Assembly: GCA_965224795.1 (NCBI GenBank)
Contig: CBDDAE010000002.1
Location: forward strand, 558,001 to 622,000
Origin: NVTR01 sp036480115
GTDB lineage: Bacteria; Pseudomonadota; Alphaproteobacteria; Rhodobacterales; Rhodobacteraceae
Direction of reading: 5' to 3'
Length of the DNA: 64,000 bases
Shown: piece by piece, positions 25,359 to 34,877 of the stretch
Position numbering within the stretch: position 1 is the stretch's first letter
Layout of the letters: each line of letters starts with the position of its first letter
Program-made: the position numbers and the translations under genes
Notes under the pieces: model-generated
What the model was told of the DNA's origin: nothing
Databases searched by the model: none
Seen by the model: the letters and a program-made list of their open reading frames with translations, nothing else

Positions 25359-26558
25359 ATGACTGACACTGTGCGCCAAAAGGCCGTAAACGAATTGAAT
25401 TTACTTGAAGAAGTGACCGCCGTGCAACTGGCCGAACCGGCGACATCATTGGTGCCGTTGGCCGAAGCCAACCAACCAATGGCCGCTGAAATCAAAAAGC
25501 GCATGGGCGAAATTGATATGGGCAACACTGGCTCCATCATCAGTTTTGGGGCTGCTGCGCAAAGTGAATTGCAGGAAATCAGTCAGGCGATGCTGGCGGA
25601 TGTTCGAAATAAAGATGTGGGCCCTGCAGGGGACAGTTTGCGCGAAATCGTCACCACAATTCGCGGGTTTTCAATCAGCGAACTGGATGTACGGCGCAAA
25701 CGGTCCTGGTGGGAAAAATTACTTGGCCGGGCAGCGCCTTTTGCAAATTTTGTCGCCCGCTTTGAAAACGTTCAAAAGCAGTTGGACAAGGTTACTGACA
25801 ACCTTTTGACCCATGAACACACGTTACTTAAGGACATTAAGTCGCTGGATATACTGTATGATAAAACGCTAGGATTTTACGACGAACTGGCGCTTTACAT
25901 AACGGCGGGTACCGAAAAGTTGGCTGAGCTGGACAATGTTGACATCCCGGCCAAGCTAAAACTGGTAGATGCTGCCCCCGAGAATAATGCGGTTATCATG
26001 GCCCAGGAATTGCGCGATTTACGGGCAGCGCGCGATGATCTGGAACGCCGGGTACATGATCTGAAATTGACGCGGCAGGTGACAATGCAATCGCTGCCTT
26101 CAATCCGGCTGGTGCAGGAAAATGACAAATCATTGGTCACCAAGATCAATTCAACTCTGGTGAATACTGTACCGCTTTGGGAGACCCAATTAGCGCAGGC
26201 AGTGACGATCCAACGCTCTGCAGAAGCTGCCAAGGCGGTCAAGGAAGCCAGTGATCTGACCAATGAATTGCTGACAGCCAATGCCAAAAACCTGAGGCAA
26301 GCCAATAAAACTGTGCGCGAAGAAATGGAACGCGGGGTGTTTGACATCGAGGCCGTGAAAACCGCCAATGCCGAATTGATTGCCACCATCGAAGAAAGCC
26401 TGTCCATAGCGGATGAAGGCAAGCGCAACCGGGCGGCTGCCGAGATAGAGTTGCAAAAAATGGAAGCCGAATTGCGCGATACGTTAAAATCAGCGTCAGC
26501 ACGCCAGGACAGGGTTGGCGATGCCATTGGCTCCGCTGCACCTGAGGGCGATATGTAA
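25359..26558 (+). CDS. telA: TelA/KlaA-family toxic anion resistance protein
   Basis: 399 residues, largely alpha-helical and coiled-coil. The TelA core includes RRKRSWWEKLLG and, near the middle, the conserved MQSLPSIRLVQENDKSLVTKI segment followed by WETQLAQAVTIQRSAEAAKAV. Cytosolic partner of XpaC; family named for tellurite resistance on plasmids. Spaced 14 bp after xpaC and directly followed by the next start codon (TAA then GTG), so tightly coupled. Confidence 0.92.
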   Translation: MTDTVRQKAVNELNLLEEVTAVQLAEPATSLVPLAEANQPMAAEIKKRMGEIDMGNTGSIISFGAAAQSELQEISQAMLADVRNKDVGPAGDSLREIVTTIRGFSISELDVRRKRSWWEKLLGRAAPFANFVARFENVQKQLDKVTDNLLTHEHTLLKDIKSLDILYDKTLGFYDELALYITAGTEKLAELDNVDIPAKLKLVDAAPENNAVIMAQELRDLRAARDDLERRVHDLKLTRQVTMQSLPSIRLVQENDKSLVTKINSTLVNTVPLWETQLAQAVTIQRSAEAAKAVKEASDLTNELLTANAKNLRQANKTVREEMERGVFDIEAVKTANAELIATIEESLSIADEGKRNRAAAEIELQKMEAELRDTLKSASARQDRVGDAIGSAAPEGDM

Positions 26559-27497
26559 GTGACAAAACCGTTGTTCAACATCACGAAACCTGCCCGGCTG
26601 ACCGCATTATTATGCGTGCTGACCGGGTGTGATGCGGACAATTTAAGCCCGGCGGCGATCGTGCCACCAGCGCCACAAGAAACTGAACAATCGACGGAAA
26701 GCCTGGCCTTGTCGCGCTATTACTTACGGGTTCAGGAGGGTTTGCTGGTTCAGGGATTGCTACGCCAGGATGGCGGTGGACCAGACGTGCCATTTACCCA
26801 ACGCAATCTTGTGGACAATTTTATTCGCATTGCGCTGTTTGACGAATATACCAGTGTAAGCGGTCAGATCGTTGCCCAGCAGACGCCTAGTAAGCTGGAT
26901 AAATGGCAGGGCCCAGTACGCATGGCCGTTGAATTTGGCGCCAGTGTAGCGCGCAGTCAGCGCACCAAAGACCGTTCTGACATATCCCGCTACAGCGCCC
27001 GATTATCGCGCATTACCGGCCTGCCAATTTTGCAGGTTCGCCAGAACGCAAATTTCCATGTGTTTGTAGTCAATGAAGATGAACGCCAGGCCCTTGGGCC
27101 ACGAATTCGCGAAATTTTACCCGGCATTGATGAGGCCGCGTTAAGCACAGTGGTGGACATGTCGCGTTCGACATTTTGTCTGGTATTTGCACTGGACCCT
27201 GGCAATGATGGCACTTTTAGCCAGGCACTGGCAATCATTCGCGGCGAACATCCGGATTTGATGCGCCTTTCCTGCATTCACGAAGAAATTGCACAAGGCC
27301 TGGGGCTGTCCAATGACAGCCCGGCAGCGCGGCCGTCGATCTTTAATGATGATGAAGAATTTGGTCTGTTGACCGACCATGACGAAATGCTGCTGCGAAT
27401 GTTGTATGACCCGCGTATGGTGCCCGGAATGGGTGCAGAATCTGCGCGCGAGCAGGCCGAGATAATTGCAGCCGATCTTCTTGGCAGGGAAAGTTGA
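26559..27497 (+). CDS. DUF2927-domain lipoprotein
   Basis: 312 residues starting at GTG directly after the telA stop. Signal peptide and lipobox LTGC (Cys24) with Asp at +2, which in E. coli keeps lipoproteins in the inner membrane. The DUF2927 region (about 80-285) contains CIHEEIAQGLGL (His241, Glu242), then NDSPAARPSIFNDDEEFG, LLTDHDEMLLRMLYDPRM. The HExxxxxLG arrangement and later His/Asp residues look like a metallopeptidase-type site, but this is inference. It is the periplasmic element of the operon. DUF2927 is of unknown function. Confidence 0.82.
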   Translation: MTKPLFNITKPARLTALLCVLTGCDADNLSPAAIVPPAPQETEQSTESLALSRYYLRVQEGLLVQGLLRQDGGGPDVPFTQRNLVDNFIRIALFDEYTSVSGQIVAQQTPSKLDKWQGPVRMAVEFGASVARSQRTKDRSDISRYSARLSRITGLPILQVRQNANFHVFVVNEDERQALGPRIREILPGIDEAALSTVVDMSRSTFCLVFALDPGNDGTFSQALAIIRGEHPDLMRLSCIHEEIAQGLGLSNDSPAARPSIFNDDEEFGLLTDHDEMLLRMLYDPRMVPGMGAESAREQAEIIAADLLGRES

Positions 27498-27524
27498 AAA
27501 CATGAAAAATAACGGAGACATGTA

Positions 27525-28643
27525 ATGGGTATTTTGGATTTTCTAACTGGTGAATTTATCGACGTCATCCATTGGACTGACGACAGCCATGACACCATGG
27601 TTTGGCGCTTTGAGCGTGAAGAACACGAAATCAAGTACGGGGCCAAACTGACCGTGCGCGAAGGCCAGGCGGCTGTGTTTATCCACGAAGGCCAACTGGC
27701 GGATGTTTTCACGCCAGGACTGTATATGTTGGAAACCAACAACATGCCGATCCTGACCACACTAAACCATTGGGATCACGGCTTTAAAAGCCCGTTCAAA
27801 TCAGAAATATATTTCGTCAACACCACCCGGTTCGCCAACCTGAAATGGGGAACTAAAAATCCGATTATCGCGCGCGATCCCGAATTTGGCCCAGTGCGGT
27901 TGCGGGCCTATGGAACCTATACAGTGAAAGTGGCAGATGCTGCTCGATTCCTGACCGAAATTGTCGGCACCGATGGCGAATTCACCATGGATGAAATCAG
28001 CTACCAGATCCGCAATATCATCGTACAGGAATTTTCTCGTGTGGTGGCCAGCAGCGGAATTCCTGTACTGGATATGGCTGCAAACACTGCCGATCTTGGC
28101 AAACTGGTGGCAACACGAATATCCGACACACTGGCCCAGTACGGGTTAAAAATGCCGGAACTGTACATTGAAAACATCAGCTTGCCGGAAGCAGTCGAGG
28201 AAGCACTTGATAAGCGTACCTCTATGGGGCTGGCGGGTGATCTGGGAAGGTTTACGCAATATTCAACGGCCGAAGCGATGACAGCGGCGGCGCGCAACCC
28301 CAATGGCGGCGGCGGGATGGGGGCCGGATTAGGCATGGGCATGGGCATGGCGATGGCCGGGCAAATGGCACCAGCAGGACCTTGGGGAATGCCACCGGTC
28401 CCTGCCCCGCAAATGCCGCCACCACTGCCACCGGTTGAAAAGGTATGGCATGTAGCCAAAGGTGGCGAATCCAAAGGACCCTATTCCAAAGCCAAGCTGG
28501 GACGAATGGCCGGTGATGATGATCTGAAGCGTGGCACCCAAGTCTGGACGCCAGGCCAGGATGGCTGGATGCGCGCCGAAGATGTTATGGAACTGGCGCA
28601 ACTGTTCACCGTAATGCCGCCACCGGCACCAAAGAACGGCTAA
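27525..28643 (+). CDS. SPFH (YdjI-like) protein with C-terminal GYF_2 domain
   Basis: 372 residues. A YdjI/virion-core-type SPFH domain spans about 1-240 (VREGQAAVFIHEGQLADVFTPG, then VNTTRFANLKWGT). A Gly/Met-rich linker (about 258-285) and a Pro-rich stretch lead to a GYF_2 domain at about 308-362 (VWHVAKGGESKGPYSKAKL...WMRAEDV), a proline-ligand binding module. There is no membrane helix; SPFH oligomers associate with membranes. B. subtilis YdjI is membrane-recruited by the zinc-ribbon partner YdjG; the next gene here encodes such a protein. Confidence 0.87.
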   Translation: MGILDFLTGEFIDVIHWTDDSHDTMVWRFEREEHEIKYGAKLTVREGQAAVFIHEGQLADVFTPGLYMLETNNMPILTTLNHWDHGFKSPFKSEIYFVNTTRFANLKWGTKNPIIARDPEFGPVRLRAYGTYTVKVADAARFLTEIVGTDGEFTMDEISYQIRNIIVQEFSRVVASSGIPVLDMAANTADLGKLVATRISDTLAQYGLKMPELYIENISLPEAVEEALDKRTSMGLAGDLGRFTQYSTAEAMTAAARNPNGGGGMGAGLGMGMGMAMAGQMAPAGPWGMPPVPAPQMPPPLPPVEKVWHVAKGGESKGPYSKAKLGRMAGDDDLKRGTQVWTPGQDGWMRAEDVMELAQLFTVMPPPAPKNG

Positions 28644-28648
28644 GGTCA

Positions 28649-29740
28649 ATGGCACCGCAAGAACACCGGTTTCCCTGTGACACCTGTGGCGCAGACATGC
28701 GATTTGCGCCTGATCACGGGGAACTTGTCTGTGACCATTGCGGCAATGAACAGGAAATTGGGCTTGATAAATTTGTAGCAAACCCAATTGGTGAACTAGA
28801 CTATCTGTCTGCCCTGGACGCTGATCTTCCGGAGCAGGAAATCGAGGAATATCGTGTACTGTCTTGCCCAAATTGCGGCGCACAGGTGGAATTTGATTCA
28901 GTAAACCACGCCGCTGAATGCCCATTTTGCGCAACTCCTGTGGTGACAGATACCGGATTACACCGCCATATAAAGCCACGCGGATTGTTGCCATTTACCC
29001 TGTCAGAAAGTGATGGTCGCAAGGTTATGTCGGATTGGCTTGGCGCACTTTGGTTTGCTCCAAACGGGCTGAAGGACTATTCGCGAAAAGGGCGTACCAT
29101 GGACGGAATATACGTTCCGTATTGGACCTATGATGCGGATACCAAAAGCCAATACCGCGGGTCCAGAGGCAAGGTTTATTACGAAACCCGAACTGTTCGG
29201 CGCAATGGAAAAACCCAAACGCAACGGGTGCAAAAGGTGCGCTGGCGGTCCAAATCGGGACGGGTGGCGCGCTGGTTTGATGATGTTTTGGTGTTGGGAT
29301 CCAGATCACTGCCAAAGAAGTTTACTGATGCGTTGGAACCCTGGGATCTTGCTGCCCTAGAGCCTTATCAACCTGAATATTTGGCCGGTTTTCGCGCCGA
29401 AGGCTACACCGTACAAATAAATGAAGGTTACCAGGAAGCCCGCACCCATATGGACCGGGTGATCAGACGTGATGTCAAATTTGATATCGGCGGTGATCGT
29501 CAAAAAATAAGTGATGTACAAACAGTTGTAAATGACGTGACCTTCAAACATGTTTTGCTCCCGGTGTGGCTGGCGGCTTACAAATACCGCGGCAAATCCT
29601 ATCGGTTTGTTGTGAATGGCCGCTCGGGGCGCGTTCAGGGTGAGCGGCCCTGGTCAATTGTGAAAATTTTCTTTGCAGTGTTGGTCGTGGCGATAATTGC
29701 CGGGGTAATCGGTTATTTTCTGGCTACGCAACAACAGTAG
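28649..29740 (+). CDS. Zinc-ribbon protein with C-terminal membrane helix (YdjG-like)
   Basis: 363 residues with two N-terminal zinc ribbons: Cys10/13 with Cys28/31, and Cys73/76 with Cys91/94. The middle (about 110-320) is a beta-rich region seen in proteins often misannotated as TFIIB-type or primosomal proteins. One membrane helix lies near the C-terminus (FFAVLVVAIIAGVIGYFLA, about 340-358), so the bulk faces the cytosol. Six bases after the SPFH stop. It likely anchors the SPFH protein to the membrane, by analogy with B. subtilis YdjG. Confidence 0.82.
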   Translation: MAPQEHRFPCDTCGADMRFAPDHGELVCDHCGNEQEIGLDKFVANPIGELDYLSALDADLPEQEIEEYRVLSCPNCGAQVEFDSVNHAAECPFCATPVVTDTGLHRHIKPRGLLPFTLSESDGRKVMSDWLGALWFAPNGLKDYSRKGRTMDGIYVPYWTYDADTKSQYRGSRGKVYYETRTVRRNGKTQTQRVQKVRWRSKSGRVARWFDDVLVLGSRSLPKKFTDALEPWDLAALEPYQPEYLAGFRAEGYTVQINEGYQEARTHMDRVIRRDVKFDIGGDRQKISDVQTVVNDVTFKHVLLPVWLAAYKYRGKSYRFVVNGRSGRVQGERPWSIVKIFFAVLVVAIIAGVIGYFLATQQQ

Positions 29741-29780
29741 CTTGATGGAATTTTGGCAATGATAATAATGGAATTCGGTT

Positions 29781-30701
29781 ATGATCCTTAGCTGCGGTGA
29801 AGCACTGATTGATATGTTGCCCAGACGCTCTGTTGAGGGAGAAAAAGCCTTTGCCCCCTGCGCGGGTGGGGCGGCCCTGAATTGTGCCATTGCTTTGGGA
29901 CGGCTTGGGGTGCCGGCTGGACTGTTCACAGGCCTTTCAACCGATATGTTTGGAGCGCATCTGTGTGACACTCTTACTGACAGCAAAGTTGCCTTTGATC
30001 TGGCAATTCGGTTCGACCTGCCAACCACATTGGCCTTTGTGCAATTAGTAGAGGGGCAGGCAAAATATGCATTTTTTGATGAAAACACCGCCGGGCGCAT
30101 GATCCTTCCCAGCCAGTTGCCAAAAATCCCAACAAGCGTTGAGGCGCTGCTGCTTGGTGGCATCAGCCTGATCGGCGAGCCCTGCGGCGCTACCTATGAG
30201 GTTCTGATGCAGCGTCAGGAAAAACACCAGGTCACCATGATCGACCCCAATATCCGGCCCAGTTTTATTACCGACGAAGCCGCATTTCGGGCGCGTCTTA
30301 CACGCATGTTGGCTATGGCAGATATCGTAAAAGTATCGGATGAAGATCTACACTGGATTTATGGGCCCGGGGATCTGGGTGATTTGGCAAAAGGCCTATT
30401 GTCAGACGGGGCGAAAGTTGTGCTTGTCACCCAAGGGGCCAGTGGGGCGACCGGATATACCAAAGGTGAAACGCTGTTTGTCGCAGCCTCAAAGGTAGAC
30501 GTAGTCGATACCGTGGGGGCGGGTGACACATTTAATGCCGGTGTGTTGGCGTCGCTGTTTCAAACACAAAACTTAACTAAGCAATCTGTGGCAAATTTAG
30601 GCAGTGACAGCTTGCGTCAGGCACTTGATCTGGGCATTCGGGCAGCGGCTGTTACGGTTTCGCGCGCCGGGGCTAACCCGCCCTGGGCATCCGAACTGTA
30701 A
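29781..30701 (+). CDS. PfkB-family sugar kinase (fructokinase-like)
   Basis: 306 residues. N-terminal MILSCGEALIDMLPR and the C-terminal anion-hole/catalytic motif DTVGAGDTFNAGVLA define the ribokinase/PfkB family; the closest subgroup by pattern is fructokinase. It phosphorylates a sugar with ATP; the substrate is not certain. It overlaps dtd by one base (TAATG), so the two are co-translated. Confidence 0.9.
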   Translation: MILSCGEALIDMLPRRSVEGEKAFAPCAGGAALNCAIALGRLGVPAGLFTGLSTDMFGAHLCDTLTDSKVAFDLAIRFDLPTTLAFVQLVEGQAKYAFFDENTAGRMILPSQLPKIPTSVEALLLGGISLIGEPCGATYEVLMQRQEKHQVTMIDPNIRPSFITDEAAFRARLTRMLAMADIVKVSDEDLHWIYGPGDLGDLAKGLLSDGAKVVLVTQGASGATGYTKGETLFVAASKVDVVDTVGAGDTFNAGVLASLFQTQNLTKQSVANLGSDSLRQALDLGIRAAAVTVSRAGANPPWASEL

Positions 30702-31138
30702 TGCGCGCCCTGATCCAGCGGGTGTCCAGCGCGTCGGTGTCGGTAGAAGGTTCTGTCAGCGGTCAGATTGACCGGGGCCTGCTGATCCTGATCTGCGCCA
30801 TGCAGGGGGATAGTAGCGAACAAGTAGCAATAATATCTAATAAAATCATAAAGCTAAGGATATTTCCAGATGATGTTGGGCGTATGAATCGATCCCTGCT
30901 TGATGTAAATGGCGCGGCCTTGGTGGTCAGCCAGTTTACTCTTGCCGCCGACACATCCCGGGGGAACCGGCCTGGATTTTCCGACGCTGCACCGCCCGAA
31001 ACTGCACGTGTTTTATACGAAGAATTCTGCACCAAACTACGCGCATTGGGACCCAGTGTATCAACAGGCCAGTTTGGGGCCCACATGGCCGTTTCTCTGG
31101 TCAATGACGGGCCCGTCACCATCTGGTTGGACAGCTAA
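30701..31138 (+). CDS. dtd: D-aminoacyl-tRNA deacylase
   Basis: 145 residues with MRALIQRVSSASVSVEG at the start, the catalytic SQFTLAADTSRGNRPGF motif and the NDGPVTIWLDS end (Gly-cisPro motif). It removes D-amino acids or glycine from mischarged tRNA. One-base overlap with the upstream sugar kinase gene. Confidence 0.96.
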   Translation: MRALIQRVSSASVSVEGSVSGQIDRGLLILICAMQGDSSEQVAIISNKIIKLRIFPDDVGRMNRSLLDVNGAALVVSQFTLAADTSRGNRPGFSDAAPPETARVLYEEFCTKLRALGPSVSTGQFGAHMAVSLVNDGPVTIWLDS

Positions 31139-31271
31139 TTCTTACCCACTCATCATTCCGTTGGCTCCGCCCGTTTTTTTGCCGGAATAGCCCACCGGAC
31201 CTTTTCAATTTCGCTCCAAACTCCCCGCCGCAGGCATTGATTTTTCGGCGAAATTCACCCCTGTCCGTCAA

Positions 31272-34200
31272 TCAGGATGCCGCCGCCAGCAGTGACGCAT
31301 TACCGCCAGCCGCCGTGGTATCAATACAGATATGGCGTTCCACCAGACAGCGGGCGCCAAAATGGCGCTCGGTGATCAGGGGCAGGATCGCGCCGTCCCG
31401 GTCCGACAATGCAATACGCGCTTCCCTCTGGTCGGCCGGATCAGACCACAGAACCACGCCGGAAAAACCGCTTAGCCTTGCCAGATCAGACCGGTCCAGC
31501 GCCGCATCAATCGCCCCTGCGCCACCGGCACCCGGGGCAATAATAACAGCTGAACAGCCGTTGTTCTCTACAATCCGGGCCTGCGCTTTGGCGTCCTCAA
31601 CACTCGCCCCCAAACACAGGATCACACCGCGCCCATAGGCGGACAGCTGGTTACTTTCCCCTGTTGGCCCGGCCATGGCTTGTCGAGACTGGGGGGCAGG
31701 ATTGGGCGTGCAGGCGTCAATGGCTGCCTGCACCGCGGCCCTGTCAGCCGTCTTGCCGGGTACGGATTTTGGATGCAGCACCTTGGCGGCGGTGAAGCGT
31801 TCTACATAGCTGGGGCCGCCCGCCTTTGGGCCGGTGCCGGACAGGCCTTCACCGCCAAAGGGCTGGCTGGCGACAATGGCGCCGATCTGGTTGCGGTTAA
31901 TGTAGATATTTCCGGCGTGCATGTGCGATGTCACTTGGGCTATCCGGTCATCAATGCGCGAATGCATGCCAAAGGTCAGGCCATATTCGCTGGCGTTGAT
32001 GTCATCAACAATTCTGTCCAGCTGATCGGCTTCGTAGGTTGCCACATGCAGGACGGGGCCGAATATTTCAGCCGCTATATCTTTGATCCCGTCCACAGAA
32101 ATCACCGCCGGGGCGACGAACGAACCATCTTTTGGCGCGTTAAGTTGCTTTAACAAACGCCCCTCGGCACGGGCCAGTTGGATCGGGGCATTAATGCCAG
32201 CGCGGGCCGCTTCATTGATGATGGGCCCCAGATCGGTTTGGTAGTCCCAGGAGTCCCCCACCGACAGTTCATCCATGGCACCGTACAGCATGTTCAGGAA
32301 CCCACCTGCCACGTCTTTTTGAACGTACAACATGCGCAGCGCCGAGCACCGCTGCCCGGCAGATTTAAACGCCGACATGATAATATCCGCCACAGCCTGT
32401 TCGGGCAGTGCCGTACTGTCCACGATCATCGCATTAATACCGCCGGTTTCGGCAATCAGCGGCGCATCGGGTGCCAGATTGGCGGCCATGGCGCGGTTAA
32501 TGCGCTGAGCCGTTGCAGTGGAACCAGTGAAGCAGACGCCGTTGATGCGTGGATCTGATGTGATAGCAGTGCCCACTATCGAACCATGCCCAGGCAGCAG
32601 TTGCAGGGCGGCGCGGGGAACCCCGGCGCGGTGCATTAGGCTGATGGCAACATGGGCGATAAGGGCCGTTGGTTCTGCCGGTTTGGCCAGCACGGCGTTG
32701 CCTGCGGCAAGGGCGGCGGCGATTTGGCCAGCGAAGATTGCCAGTGGGAAGTTCCAGGGTGAAATGCTGGCAATGATGCCGCGCGGGGTGGAACCCGCCA
32801 GACGTTCAGCCTCACCCGCATAGTAGCGCAGGAAATCCACAGCTTCGCGCAGTTCTGCGATGGCGTCATCCGGGGTTTTTCCGGCTTCGCGACACAGGAT
32901 GGCAAACAGTTCGCCTTGGTGTTCTTCGAAACTGTCAGAGGCGGCGCGCAGAATGTCGGCACGCTCTGATGGTGTGGCAGTCCACGGGGTGGCGTTGGCA
33001 GTGGCTGTTTGAGCGTCTTTGGCGCTGGACAGGGTGACCGTTCCGACAATGTCATCAGGATTGGCCGGGTTGATGACATCGTGGCTTTCTGTACCCGATG
33101 CTTTGGCAACCAACAGCGGTGTGGCGGCCCAAGTCTTGGTTTTGAACGGCGCGCGGGCGGCGTCAAGTTTTGTGACCGCATCGTGATCGCGGATATCCCA
33201 ACCCTTTGAATTCTTGCGAATATCGCCGAATAAATTAGCCGGATGGCTGACGGCTGCATTGGTTTCAGGGTCGCCGTCAAAAGCATCAAACGGGTCAGCG
33301 CAGATTTCTTCAGCACTGACGGATTTGGACACGATCTGGTTGACGAAGGAACTGTTGGCGCCATTTTCCAGCAAGCGGCGGACCAGATAGGCCAGCAGGT
33401 CGCGGTGCGTGCCGACGGGTGCGTAGATGCGGCAGCGGGTGGCCTCAGACTGCATCACCTGATCATGCAAAGCCTCGCCCATACCGTGCAGACGCTGGAA
33501 TTCAAAACCGCCATTGTCATCGGCCATTTCCAGCACCGCGGCGACCGTGTGGGCGTTGTGGGAGGCAAATTGTGGATAAATGCGCCCGGTCATGCCCAAC
33601 AGCTTTTTAGCACAGCAGATATAGGAAATATCGGTGGCTTCTTTGCGGGAATACACCGGAAAACCGGCCAGTCCTTCGACCTGTGCCTGTTTAATTTCGG
33701 TGTCCCAATAGGCACCTTTGACCAGCCGCACCATTATCTTGCGGTCATGTTGTTCGGCCAGTGCGTTTAGCCAGTCAATCACCGGTGCGGCGCGTTTACC
33801 GTAGGCCTGCACCACCACGCCAAAACCGTGCCAACCGGCCAGCGCCGGGTCTGGCAAAACCGCTGCAATAATATCCAATGACAGGTCCAGACGGTCGGCT
33901 TCTTCGGCGTCAATGTTCAGGCCCATACCGGCAGTGGCGGCCTGTTTGGCCAGTTCTAAAACTCGCGGCACAAGTTCAGCCATGACACGGGTTTTCTGGG
34001 TGAATTCATAGCGCGGATGGATGGCGGACAGTTTGATCGAAATGCCGGGGTTATCGCGGATGTCGGGTGATGTGCAAAGGAGCGTCAGGGCACGGATTGA
34101 GGCAGCGTATTCGTCAAAATTTCGCTGTGCATCAGCCGCCGTCAACGCTGCTTCGCCCAGCATATCGTAGGAATAAGTAAACCCCTTGGCCTGTTGTTTT

Positions 34201-34748
34201 GAACCCCGCTTGATGGCTTCTTCAATGCTTTGACCCAACACGAACTGTCGGCCCATTTCACGCATGGCTTGTTGCACGGCGGTGCGGATCACCGGTTCCC
34301 CCAAGCGTTTGACGGCGCCGCGCAATGACGCAGCGATACCGTGGCTTTCCTGCAAAACCTTACCGGTCAGCATCAAGGCCCAGGTCGAGGCATTGACCAG
34401 CGAGGAACTGGATTTACCCAAATGCTCATTCCAGGCGGAGGGGGTGATTTTGTCGTCGATCAATTCGTCCATGGTGTGAGCGTCGGGGACGCGCAACAGG
34501 GCCTCTGCCAGACACATCAGCGCGACACCTTCGTCGGTGGAAAGGCCGTATTCGGCCAGGAACACCTCCATCAACCCCAGGTTTCCGGCGGCGCGGATTT
34601 GGGTGACCAGATCGACGGCGCGGTTGTGAGTTATGGTGCGAATCTCATCCGAAATATCAGCGTTTTGGCGCAGGGTTTTCAAAACCGTGGCATCGGGTAG
34701 CAGATGGCTGCTGCGAAGTGTTTTTCTGAGTTTGTTGAGGCTGGCCAT
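31272..34748 (-). CDS. putA: Bifunctional proline dehydrogenase / glutamate-semialdehyde dehydrogenase
   Basis: 1158 residues. Proline dehydrogenase barrel about 150-470 (RLVKGAYWDTEIKQAQ, FASHNAHTVAA) and aldehyde dehydrogenase about 510-990 (ETGGINAM for the base Glu, SAGQRCSALRML for the catalytic Cys, FGGEGLSGTGPKAGG). It oxidises proline to glutamate in two channelled steps using FAD and NAD. The N-terminus lacks the ribbon-helix-helix domain of enteric PutA, so it is not its own repressor; the divergent Lrp-type gene fits that role. A C-terminal extension (about 1000-1158) follows. Confidence 0.96.
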   Translation of the reverse strand: MASLNKLRKTLRSSHLLPDATVLKTLRQNADISDEIRTITHNRAVDLVTQIRAAGNLGLMEVFLAEYGLSTDEGVALMCLAEALLRVPDAHTMDELIDDKITPSAWNEHLGKSSSSLVNASTWALMLTGKVLQESHGIAASLRGAVKRLGEPVIRTAVQQAMREMGRQFVLGQSIEEAIKRGSKQQAKGFTYSYDMLGEAALTAADAQRNFDEYAASIRALTLLCTSPDIRDNPGISIKLSAIHPRYEFTQKTRVMAELVPRVLELAKQAATAGMGLNIDAEEADRLDLSLDIIAAVLPDPALAGWHGFGVVVQAYGKRAAPVIDWLNALAEQHDRKIMVRLVKGAYWDTEIKQAQVEGLAGFPVYSRKEATDISYICCAKKLLGMTGRIYPQFASHNAHTVAAVLEMADDNGGFEFQRLHGMGEALHDQVMQSEATRCRIYAPVGTHRDLLAYLVRRLLENGANSSFVNQIVSKSVSAEEICADPFDAFDGDPETNAAVSHPANLFGDIRKNSKGWDIRDHDAVTKLDAARAPFKTKTWAATPLLVAKASGTESHDVINPANPDDIVGTVTLSSAKDAQTATANATPWTATPSERADILRAASDSFEEHQGELFAILCREAGKTPDDAIAELREAVDFLRYYAGEAERLAGSTPRGIIASISPWNFPLAIFAGQIAAALAAGNAVLAKPAEPTALIAHVAISLMHRAGVPRAALQLLPGHGSIVGTAITSDPRINGVCFTGSTATAQRINRAMAANLAPDAPLIAETGGINAMIVDSTALPEQAVADIIMSAFKSAGQRCSALRMLYVQKDVAGGFLNMLYGAMDELSVGDSWDYQTDLGPIINEAARAGINAPIQLARAEGRLLKQLNAPKDGSFVAPAVISVDGIKDIAAEIFGPVLHVATYEADQLDRIVDDINASEYGLTFGMHSRIDDRIAQVTSHMHAGNIYINRNQIGAIVASQPFGGEGLSGTGPKAGGPSYVERFTAAKVLHPKSVPGKTADRAAVQAAIDACTPNPAPQSRQAMAGPTGESNQLSAYGRGVILCLGASVEDAKAQARIVENNGCSAVIIAPGAGGAGAIDAALDRSDLARLSGFSGVVLWSDPADQREARIALSDRDGAILPLITERHFGARCLVERHICIDTTAAGGNASLLAAAS

Positions 34749-34839
34749 AACACTGATCCTTGCAAAAATGATACCTGGACTGTAGCAAGTAGCTGGAGGT
34801 CACATTTCCTGTTGTTTGGGAATTTTAAGACCTTTGAAG

Positions 34840-34859
34840 TTATTTTTCAGGAAAAATAA
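34840..34859. promoter_or_regulatory. Perfect 9-2-9 palindrome, probable PutR operator
   Basis: TTATTTTTC-AG-GAAAAATAA, a perfect AT-rich inverted repeat, lies 18 bases upstream of the Lrp-type gene in the 129-bp divergent region shared with putA. Lrp/AsnC proteins bind such AT-rich dyads, so autoregulation or activation of putA in response to proline is likely. Confidence 0.6.
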
Positions 34860-34877
34860 GGTGTAAAAATTGCAGCA

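Noticed and set aside
33565..33585. TGTGGATAA, a reverse DnaA box, within putA
   Set aside because: Coding sequence; a single 9-mer is expected by chance at about this frequency.
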